Assembly: GCA_030248225.1 (NCBI GenBank)
Contig: JASANE010018635.1
Span: 60,611-124,610 of the forward strand
DNA: 64,000 bases
Direction of reading: 5' to 3'
DNA from: Trileptium ribeirensis
Lineage: Eukaryota > Nematoda > Enoplea > Enoplida > Thoracostomopsidae
Every line of letters starts with the position of its first letter. Positions within the stretch are counted from its first letter, which is position 1. The notes beneath the pieces are model-generated. The model was not told where the DNA came from and searched no databases. It saw nothing but the letters and a program-made list of their open reading frames with translations. The position numbers and the translations under genes were made by a program. Below are positions 11,301-23,300 of the stretch, piece after piece.

Positions 11301-14300
11301 AAATTGTCAAAAAATTTATTTTATTTGTCCGTCTTTGCATAATATCATAACTGATCATCGGACGGAATGATCTGATATTGTTTATTTGGTCACAAATTCA
11401 ATTCATTTATACCCTTTTATTAGACGCTAAACCCGCCGCCACGTCTTGTTCAAAATGGGCCCCAATGGGTCAAGGGTCCCATTTTTTTAATTCAGGCTAT
11501 CTGAGTATCTCACTTTCGCGACTTATATCTCGAAATAGAAGATTCGGAGCGAAAACGAAGCTACATTTTATGTATTTTTTGTCACAGATACGTTTTCGAG
11601 TTATGAACCAAAGTTTAAAAATACCCTACTCAAACAAGCTGAAAAAATCGGTTTTTTTGTAACATGACAAACTACTATAGGCAGATGTAAGAGGCGATGT
11701 TTCAATTCCCTTCTGCCATAATTATTATTCATTTCCTTCTTTAAAATTTATCTTAAGAAAAAATATGGCAGCGCTCTGCCAACGCTAGTAAGCATGCCGT
11801 GCTGACGATTTCAATGATTATTCATTCTAGAGTCTTATGAACGCGTTTCAGAAGCATAACATTGCAATAAATGTTAAAGTCTCTTATGTACCATAAGAAA
11901 TGAATAAAATTTGTGTTGTATTGTTTTACCCAAACACGGGAAAATTTCAAAATTTCTACAAAACAAATATTTTGCTTGTTGGGGTGAACTGTGGAATTAA
12001 GGGGTTATTTAACCCGTTAAACAATATTTTGTTTGGTTCATTTAGCGCCATATTCGCTGTATTATTAACCTTACGGGATGCCGGAGGAGCAAAATTTGGT
12101 GCATTTTGATACCAAAAATAGTCAATTTCCCAATATAGACGTGCATATTAGGACAATCGAACGTGTCTATAGGTTTTCGGGGTTGCTAACTGAAAGCAAT
12201 TGTATTTGCATGGAATGCAACAAATAAGACAAATCTTGGGGCCCTACTTGTTAAGAATGAGCTTTCAAATTATACATAATTTTTCTTAAAATTTGTAATT
12301 TATAAATTTCAAATGTTTTGTCTTTTTTGTGTTTGGAAGGAGAAATAAATATATAGTTCTTCGGTTTTGATATATGGCTAAAATAATCGTATTGTTGCCA
12401 TTGAAGTATTATGTATGTACCGGACGTCAGGCGTGCTTTTGGACCTGAATTTGGAGCGACAAAGTGGTCAATCAGCGCACAGTAGCCACACTCGCTCTGT
12501 TTGGAAGGAGAAATAAATATATAGTTCTTCGGTTTTGATATATGGCTAAAATAATCGTATTGTTGCCATTGAAGTATTATGTATGTACCGGACGTCAGGC
12601 GTGCTTTTGGACCTGAATTTGGAGCGACAAAGTGGTCAATCAGCGCACAGTAGCCACACTCGCTCTGTTTTGCCTTGCTTCTTTAAGTTAATAGTGGTAG
12701 CAAAAGTGATGAGGGTATGTTAGTTAGCTGATTTTTAAGAGTTCTGTGCCAAATATGGTTGTGGGGCAGCTATGTTGCGCAACCCATATCTCGGGACACA
12801 AACATCACATTGAAAACGGAGACATCTATCCGGAATTAACTCATCTGGATACGCATCGTAAATATCAATATTACTCATCAACGCTGTTTTGTGGAAAAAC
12901 TCCGCGACTTTCTGTGGGTCCGGATGTAGTTAGTCGACCATTTCTCAGTAAAAAATCCGACGTTTCAAGGGTTTTACGGTCGACGAAAACGATTTGAAAA
13001 TTGTTGTCTGTTTTCATTCGCTTGGTTATGTATTGCGTGCAAAGCATCAAGGGCGGTAGATATGTTTTTCGGGATAAGGTTGTTATCTATCTACGCTCCA
13101 GCATGAATATTTTATGCTTTTTAGTGGTTTTTCGACACCTTTAGACACGCAGAATATGGTGGTAGTGTTCCTTAACTGCGATGCTGGTGATACACCGCTT
13201 TTATTTTATATATTAATTGGTTGTGGTGTCGTTCAAATTTCGCACAACTTTGCTGCGTGCGGTAGGGCTTGTGCAGGCGCATGACTAGACCGGAGAAGAC
13301 CATCAGGGTAGGCGGAGAACCTTCTCCATCTTTGTAGGCAGACAACTGTGATAAATGCAGATTTGGATGAATCAGGTCAGATGAACAATATTTTTCTCAT
13401 GAAATTTATGATTGTATATGCGTGATGCAACGTTGTTTGTATGTAATAGCAGTGTCATACTTGTGCTAATGACAAGATTGATATATACATACGTATGTGG
13501 AACATACTAGGTCCGCACGATTCGGGTCCAGATGGAAGGTAGTCTGTCCGAAAGAACTATTTACGTGAGCCGCCACCGTGTTCTTATTTCATATATATTT
13601 CCTATATAAAAATTTATTAAGGGTCATTTCACGCTACGATGACGTTTTGCCCCAGAAAAAATGACTAATGACTTTTTTGGCTCCGATTATCTTCATTTTT
13701 ACACCCTCTGACCAAAAACTTCAAGGATCCCTAATTTGAGGTCGTTATAGTAAATTTTTTAACAGTTTTTATGCTATGGCTTCCCAAATACCACCCCTGC
13801 TGCTCAGCAAGGTACCATAAAATGGCCTCTGGTATGCTCCAGGTTCCATTTAGCCTCGATTTTGTGATCGTATCTCGTGCAGCCCGTCAGCGCGGTCAAA
13901 ATGACGTGATGCGGAACTCTGTATATCAAAAATTAAGCTTTTTATGCCTATGCTTGGGTCACATTTAACACTTTTAAAACACGGGGGTGCTGATTTATAC
14001 CGGTTATTAAATGGAAACGAAGCGGCCATAAACGGTAGCTATTTATATCGATAGTTTAGCCTGGGGGAAGTGTTATGCAAAAAAATTCAAAACATACCCT
14101 TTGACAGATATGTTAGAATGCGGAAGTAGCTGGTGGTCGGGAGGGGGGGGGGGTAAAAATGTGAAATGGCCAATTCGACCGTGTTTAACAGCATAGTTAA
14201 CTTGAAAACGGTATGTAAGATATTCTATACCACATTTTCCACTATGAGGGGTACAAAATGGCATCCCATATCAACTGCCAGTGTACATGCCTGAGACCAT

Positions 14301-17300
14301 GGTCGGGTGGGGGTAAATTTAGAATTTTTTCAAAAAATAATTTTGCGACATATGTCGTCCAAATGTATTGCCAAAATGTATTATGAACCAAAAGCGTGAA
14401 ATTTCCTCGAAATAACATCATTATGTTCGATTTTTCCACATTTTGGTGGTGGTCGGGGATGGGTAAAAGTGTGGTCAGGGGTGGGTAAAAGTGTGGTCGG
14501 GGGTGAGTAAAAGCCTGAGATCAACAGGACGGGCGCGAGATAGAGCTCAGGTCGTTTCACCATTAGCTTCGTGATTGGAAAGAATCATAACAGACAAATT
14601 AATTGACTTCTACTGACTCCACCGTACCCCTAACTAGCAACGATCGGGGGGGGGGGGTAATGAAATGTGCTAAAATCGACCTTTTGACCCTAGCGCTGGG
14701 GTAAGTAAAAGCAAGCACCTGGGTTAATATTTTTTCAAGAGGCACCCAGGGGACAGGTATGTTATATGAACAACGTTTATGTACCATGCATAAGTAACGA
14801 GCAATTACCAAAAAAAAAGAATTTGGTCCGGGGGGGGGGTAAAACTGGGGTTCATGCCATATCGACAGCTGTCACTCTCCATGATTGGAGTAGATTTGAA
14901 AATCGTGCAATTAAAAATGTTGTGTAGACCTGACTAATCCTGCATAGAAAAGAATTTGGGCCATAACTTCGAATATGGAGCCACGACACTACCCGAAAAA
15001 AAGAGGTCGTAAAATTAGTCATTACGATTTTTGTCAATTTGGGACTTATGTGGATGTCCAGCCTCTTACGGCGTGCGTGAAGCCGAAAATTTTTTGTTTG
15101 AACTAGCTAACTAATGACGCTTCCTAGCGTAAATAACATTTTTATCAGTTCCCTGCACGTTTATGTGCTACTGGCCAAAATATCCAGTTTTACCCCCCCC
15201 CCCGACCAAAAGGTCATCGTAGCGTGAAATGACCCTACAATGCATTGTTGTTAGTGATGTGTTTGCTTTATTCGTATTGTTGACATAACTATTTGGTCAT
15301 AATAATAATAATTACTTTAACATTTTATTACTTTATTACTCGATTACAAAGATTTTGCTGAGGACAGAGCTAACTTAGGCAAAGATGAACACTCACTACA
15401 GATCAAGTTAGAAGAAAAGGTATCCAGTGTATTAATAGATTCCTCGTAGTACCGGTAGGCTAGTAATAATATAGGTTTCAGGTATATGTACTTGAATGTC
15501 CGGGTTGCTGCCATGGGCGCTATAGCATAAGTATATTTTTCTAACCCAGCTTAATATCTCTATCTAGTAATATATTTGTGATTATTGTGTGAGGTTAGTA
15601 ATCTAACAGGGATTCTGGCATGTTTCATTTGTTGATATACTTTGTAATATTATTTTATGTTTTTTTTCTATTTAAGGCGGTTTATATGATAAAAGCCGCG
15701 CTGATGAACCGTTTACGTTTTCGGATGGTATAGGTCGAATGTCGATGAAATTAGCAGTAGAAGTAAAGTTTGAAAAAGCATAATTATGCACATAGTTGTG
15801 TTATATACTAGCATAGTTTGAATACATTTTCGTAGACACGCACGTGGGTTGGGACTCGGGATACATATTTACCACCCTCTAAAAATTTGATGCTAAAATG
15901 AATAAAATAATATATCGTTTATTTAAAATTACTATTCGTTGTCAACACCGCAGTGAAATCCTCGGCTTAGTCGGCTGTAAATTTTTGAAGCCAAGCCAAG
16001 CTGCAATAACAATGATCCATAAACTAGTAGAACATGTAAATATATAATATGGTGCTCAATATTTCGAATTCTTATAAGCTTACGTGAAAATTAGGGTTAC
16101 ATAAAAATCCTGACCAGAAACTTCAGTGTTGCGAGCAACAGTTTTAGTATTTTAAGTATTCAGCAAAAAATTTGCAGCGTCAATATGGTATAAGACGGGG
16201 CTGTACTACCTAATTATACTTGCCAGAAATACGTTGGCAAATAGCATATTTTTTTAACCAATCGTGATGAGAACATGGTAGATATATACATGAGTACATC
16301 TTAGGTATGTTCTCAACACAATTGACAGCTGCGCGCTCGCAGCTTGCCCTTGAGAAAATAAAATTTTACTTTTAAATGTTATGGGTGACGGATTGTTCGT
16401 TCACTAATTGTCAGTAAGACGACAATCAGTTATGGCGAGTAATGTGCACTATGATTGTTCATTACTAAGTGTTACGACAGAATCGTACCGAAATTCGCGT
16501 GAACAATTCTGCCTTCGTTATTGGCAGTTTTGCCCGAACATGCTGAACACGGATAGCATTTGCCCGAACACAATTTGCGTACGTGCACATTTGGCGATTT
16601 CGCATGTTTGTTGGCGTTCGCTATATAACATGCTGACTGACGCGATATGACATGTATTCGAGGAGTCGTTTTTGACGTTATTGATGCGTCTCAAAATTTG
16701 TGTATATTTCGCTCACTTGCGATAGCCGAGTTCAGACTGGAGGAACCAATATTACGTGGTGGACGATTATGTACCTTATGTTGATCTGGGGAAACCGCCA
16801 TTTGGAATGGGGTACATCTGAAGTATACTATTTGTATACTATATATACTATAACAGTCAAACATCAAGTTTGTACATAATTTGACGAATGGCTGCAATTT
16901 TGCATTATCTAGAAAATGAAATATTTATTTTTAGCCACGAACTGAAGAATTTGGAATTTTTAGCTAAACAGTACAAATGCCTGGTGCATTTCTATCGAAC
17001 GAGTTGCACAATTAAGATTCTGTCTTATAAAACGAACGAATTTCTTTCAAACGAATCGCGTTCGAATAGCTATTATTTTTTTTGTCAGTACTGCAATATA
17101 GGATATAGGAAAATTAACATATTTTAACTTATCTACAAAAATTGTCCAATCGAATCTGGAGACGTGGAACTGGGAGAAGTCAAAATTTAACTACGGGAAA
17201 TCAACCTGGGAAAATTTATATATCTGGCTGCTTCCGCCACCGTGTTTGAGAAATCCAGATTATTGTGTGTCTACTAAATGTTTGTAATTAAGAAACGCGA

Positions 17301-20300
17301 ACTATGGATGCATTTCAAATGAAAGCTGTCAGTAAATTGCGATGATAATTTGGAAAATCATGACAGCAAACTGTGTTGACGTGTTTGTGTATTTGAGATC
17401 GTACCAGCTTGCATAAATGGGTCATTTCATGAAACCATGTCATTTAGTTGGGGGGGGGGGCTACATCGGCATTTTTGGCCCATAGCACCAGCCTTTTGGA
17501 AGGAAACTTAATGTCGCTTTGAGATGTATTAATAGCATGTCCGAGGGTCATAATGAGGTATGGTGGACCTCTGTACCCCTAACAAACATAGTAGGAGCCA
17601 GAGGCCCTCAACCCGGGTTGGCCAAATGAAGCCAAAAACACATGTCCCACTATAAATGTTCGCTGTATCGCTAGCACGTGATACATATGCATGTTTTTCA
17701 TTTCACTGTGATCCTTTGGTATTTGCTAATTTTTCCGGAAAAACTTGGGAGTAAGCATAGCAGTGAAGCTGACGTCAAACTTAAGAAAATTTTTTTCGTG
17801 ACACGTAGCCCCCCCGACCAAGGTCAAATCTGGCAGCTTCCATACGCTGATAAATAACGACAAAGTGCACTAGCGCCAAAAAATGCTATATAGTGGTAAC
17901 CGTAGTCAGTACAGGTGTTATTAAAAAAATATCAGCGTCTGTCCATGTGTTGTTTGATTATGAGGTCGAAGGTTATAAAGTGCCAAAAATGGTGTATGCA
18001 AAATGTAGCCCTCCCGACCTACCGAAGATTAAATTTAAAAAAAGCCAAATTTTGCATACAGTTTTACAATAGGCCGGATAGAAATATAGTAACGCCCCAC
18101 TGTAATCGACCCATGTATTAAAAAATTTTAATGAAAATATAGCCCCCCCGACCGCATATATAATAAAAGAAACCGAAGATCGCAAGAATCATATTAGTAT
18201 ATAAGTTAATCATCATTCATCATCAATGCACCATGATACGGGACCGTGCTGTTAAATGGGTAGCTAGAGAACCTTTTTGCCTGCCCACACATCTATTCTT
18301 CGCATTGTCCTTTGTATCATCACCTAAATGTAAGCTAATCATGCATCAATTCTGTTTGTTTTACAGCAGCAGCGTGTTAAAATACATCTAGAATCTCTAG
18401 AAGTAGCCAAAGTTTCACGCAGTGTATGTTGTACGAAGGTGTAGCCCCCCCGACCTGAAGTGTACCCCCGGACCTCAGGTGTAGCCCCCCGACTAACATA
18501 TATTGGGGTGCCAATTTTTACATGGCCTAAGTATCTGCCTGGAATTTTTTGTCGGACATCCCCCACTCATGATTGGTTTGTGAGCACAAAATGGCATCCG
18601 TAGGTGCTGTCTCCGTTGCGCTAGAAAAACTTCTGCGGCAGGCTTGTTCAAAACTGGACGATTTTTAACCATAAAAGGGCCATGGCAGCGCCAATTTTAG
18701 GTCGCATGTCATCCAAATGGCTTGACTGTGACCCTTTTGGTCCGACTTGCATACAATCAGACCATGGTTCACATGTCACTGCGTTACCCTACAGAATAAT
18801 GACTTATTTCGGATTAAAATTTTACCACCAGGGGTACCCTTTGCTAGCCCTGTAGCAGGTTTCAGGTAGCTTGTTTTGCATAGAGATATCGATATTCGAA
18901 AAATTCAGGGTTTTTATGTCGGAAGCGGTCTAGAAACTGTACATACGAAAACGTTTCCTTTTGGCTTCAAAAATGGTGTTTCAAAAGTACTTGGTTTCGT
19001 GAAATGACCCAAAGAATAATCGCGAATTATCTCTTGTCGTCTGTTTTAAATCGCTAATCTGACATAACAAAAGCACAATGTAGGTGTACTCACAATATGC
19101 TCTCGTAATATTAAATGATACGATGAAAACAAATAAGACAGCTAGTTTAAGTTCTAATTTAATGTAATTATGCATTCTAGTTTTATATTTTTATCTTACC
19201 AATACTAAAATTGGCTTACCTTTCCTTGCCATAGTCCTGTATTACGTCCATATAGTTATTAACTTAATTCGGATTGCGTGAGTAATCACCAGTTTCACTT
19301 ATCCGTTCTACTAGTTTGTATTTTTAGCTGCAAGAAAAGCTCGATATTGGCTATGTGCCATCGGCGTTTCAAATTCGCTTTGCCGGTTTCAAGGGAATGC
19401 TATCGGTCGATCCGCGTCTCGAGTCGGATGGCAATTCTGGTGGATGCCCACGTGTCATATTTCGTCAGAGCATGCTCAAATTTCATGATCCCGGTGTTGA
19501 TTTGGAAATTGTTAAGTATAGTCAGCCATGTGAGCGAAATTTTGATCTATGAACTATTTTGTTGCAGTATTTGTTTTAGCGTTTATATTTTTGAGTAGTA
19601 TTTTAAGCGAAGAAATCATTCAAACTTGGCACTGCTTAGCTATGGTAGCACAATTTTTGAAACGGGTCGAGCGAAGTTTCCACTAAAGGTGCTAAGGGAG
19701 AAAATCGTGTAAATTTCTTTTGTGTCTGTCGCTGTCATGCATAACTCATTTTCAGATGGACAGATTTCGACAATTTTTTTTGCTCGATAGCAAAAGTGAC
19801 GACGATGTGCCTTTTGTTTGAACGTGAACGGTTCCGCCACATCTTCCGGTTCAAGTTGACAAAAACAGGTTTTTAAGGGGTTTTGCCAAATAATCTATCC
19901 AAACGCGTACCAGTCTTTCGCAGCCCACATCTTGCGCCACAGGCTTCATATTGAAAAATGAAAATCAATTTATCGAGATCTACAACTTTGTCAACTAATA
20001 CTTTTTGTGGGACCACTCCATGGGCAATGTCGCTCCGAATATGGTTCATCGTTCCTTTATAGAAAATATTTGAGCAAAACTGAATATTATGAGGCTTATT
20101 TGTGATTAAAACGTAGCGAGCGGAGTTTCCAGTGAGGGCGCTAGGGGGAAAATCGTGAAAATTTCTTTTTTGTTTGTCGCTGTAGTTCATAATTCATTTT
20201 CAGATGGAAGAATTTCGACAAGTTAATTTGTTCGATAGCAAAACAGACGAAGAGTGCACTTTAGCTGAACACAAACCGCTCCAATAACATCTTCCGGGTC

Positions 20301-23300
20301 AAAATGGCAAAAAGTCAGGTTTTTACGAGTTCTTTGCCAAATCTGGCCGTATGGGTGCATCAGTTTTTCGCAACCCATATCTTGTGACACAGGCTTCGCA
20401 ACAGAATCAGCTCATCTAGATCTACAACTTTTCAGAATACGACCACAAATGAACCACTTTGTGTGTCATAAATAGCGATTTTCCAAATTTAGCTGTGTTA
20501 TTGCTTGTTTTTACCTTACAATGAGTGCATATTACGTTATGAAGCACGCTGGATACGATGGTTTTGTTATCTAGAGTCCAACTTGACTAGATATATACCT
20601 TTTCTTGAGGTTAAAGGGTTTCTGGTTGACGAACCGGATTTCCAAAATGTAGGATGTTTTCATCTGTCTGATTATGTATTGCGTACAGCGCATAGAGATT
20701 GGTTTATATAGGTATTTCATAAGACTGAATGCAATGATTTGACTATCTAGAGACCAGCACAAATACTTGACGCGTTGTCAGTTGTTTTCGGCGGGTTTAG
20801 AGTCGACGAAGTTTTTAGGGTTTTTCGTGGGTTCATGGTTCACGGGGTTTTAGGATGGTATATTCATCAAACAGCTTGTTACAGGTGGTTAAACAAAATA
20901 ACATAAAAATGAAATCACGATCGCTCCATTTCATACTGGCTTGCGTATTACTAGCGATGGTTTGCTTATACTAAGCCCATTGATATATTATAAATGGAGA
21001 GAAATATATTCCGTCCATAACTACAGTACTCTCCAAAAAACGACTCTTTCAAAACGCGCTCGAAATAAATTTGTTCTACAAATAGAATTTGCTATTAATG
21101 TAAATAGTTTCGAAATCTCGAGCAAGCTACTCGCTCGAAATACGATGATCATTTTTGGCGAGTACTGTAGTAATACATTTTGTCTAAGAAAATGTATGTA
21201 TATAAATATGTTGTGGGTATAAATTGATATACCGATGCCTTCACACAATGTGCCGCAAATGATTTGGCATGTCTACATTTGTTTGTTATTTATACTACAT
21301 GATAACAATTCCTGTCAATCTCTGTTTCGTAGTGTGGCTACTTCTGTTTTATTTGTTACTATATCTATTGTATTTCCGATACAAGTTGAAAGCTTCATGC
21401 TTTGCTCAGTTATTAATTTGTCAAGTAATAGCAGTTATGTTATTCACGAGAATGGTAGTACCTCTGGTGTGTTTGCATGCTAGATGATTGTCATTTTTTT
21501 CATAGGCAAATGATCTAATAGCTCTCAGTATTTTTTGTTAACGATAACATGGTTTTATCTAAAAACGGTAACCCTCAATAGTTTTGGTAACTAAATATTT
21601 ATTATCTTTCGGCAAATAATTACTATTCATATTTTATTTACAGCCGATGTAACGCTTAACCGGCCGCTCATTGCAATCATGGATCACGTGACGGCTGCCC
21701 AAGGTAGTGCCGTTCATGATAAAATGGAAGAAACGGTTCATAAGCTGCTCGAGAGACAGTTGTTTTCGATGGCAGATATGTTGCTCAGCGAACACGACAG
21801 CTACGTTGCACTTCAGGAACGAACCCCACTGGCGTTGGATTTTCGGAAAATGAACTCGTATGGCTTCCAATTTACACAAGTAAGTCTTGGTTAACTGTTC
21901 ATAATATGGCATTGCTATTTGCTGTATTGTGTGCCCATATTTTGTGAGCGAACAACTGTGACCGAAATTAGCTGGAATCGGAACGGTAAGATTTTTAACG
22001 GAAGCTTATAAATCTATATATAGTAATATAAACGTACTGCGACTTTGAAATGTTTTGAAAATACCCTACCACCGCGTTTAAATGTTGCCATGATAGATGC
22101 CTTGTAGGCAAGTAATGATAGGCTTGTGTATCTATTGATATTAAGTGCCTCGGGCAGAAATTATTATTCTACTAAGCACCCATCTGTAGATTACCCTACC
22201 GCTCGTTTAAGTGTTGCCATGATAGATGCCTTGTAGGCAAGTAATGATAGGCTTGTGTATCTATCGATATTATGTGCCTCGGACAGAAATTATTATTTCA
22301 CTAAGAACCCATCTGTAGATTACCCTACCGCCTCGTTTAAATGTTGCCATGATAGATGCCTTGTAGGCAAGTAATGATAGGCTTGTGTATCTATCGATAT
22401 TAAGTGCCTCGGACAGAAATTATTATTTCACTAAGAACCCACCTGTTAGATTACCCTACCGCCTCGTTTAAATGTTGCCATGATAGATGCCTTGTAGGCA
22501 AGTAATGATAGGCTTGTGTATCTATCGATATTAAGTGCCTCGGGCAGAAATTATTATTCTACTAAGCACCCTTCTGTAGATTACGTCACAATATTTGACT
22601 GTCGCCTTACGAGCGAGTTAGCAACCAACAAACAAAAGCACACTGTAAAATTCGAAAATATCTTATATTCCACGAGAAAGTTGCGAGACATTTGGCGCCA
22701 AATTAATTTGTGCTATTCTCTTCTGCAACAGCCGACTTAAAACGATTTATGCCTTTAGCAAGCCGATTGAATTTGACATTAAAATCGAAACAATTTTTAT
22801 ATTTTAATCATCTTATGGGGAAGGCTTGTCACAGTACTCGCATTGTGAAACCGGTTAATTCGTTTTAGGAAGCGTTTTTTCGGGGCATGTTGCTAGCTAT
22901 CCATCGACAGGCGGTTCAGTATTTATTCAAAGCTCGTATCGAAATTCACCCAAGCGTTGGTAGAACGATGTACGGTATACTAGATGAGTTTGGCGTTTTG
23001 CAGTATGGTCAGGTTTTTGTGCAGTATTCGCCCAATATTAAAAAGCCGTCGGAAGATCCCATAATTTTGAAAGGTGAGTTATTACTGGGTAGTTTTTCTA
23101 GTATTATTAAATTGATTTTAATTATTGTGAAATATTGACACAGGTTCCTAAAAATTAAGGAGATCTTAAATTCATTGTAAGTTAAACCCCCGAGGGAAGG
23201 CACTACATAATTATCTTTGCATATAAACAAATCCTTTAGTTCGTTTAAAAGCAGTCTTACTCGTCGGCGGAAATAGTTTTGTTTAATTTCATTGCATTTT

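Noticed and set aside
15351..15419. Exon-like stretch DFAEDRANLGKDEHSLQ with a possible donor
   Set aside because: No plausible acceptor precedes it, and insertion would need to match phase 1 on both sides without support.
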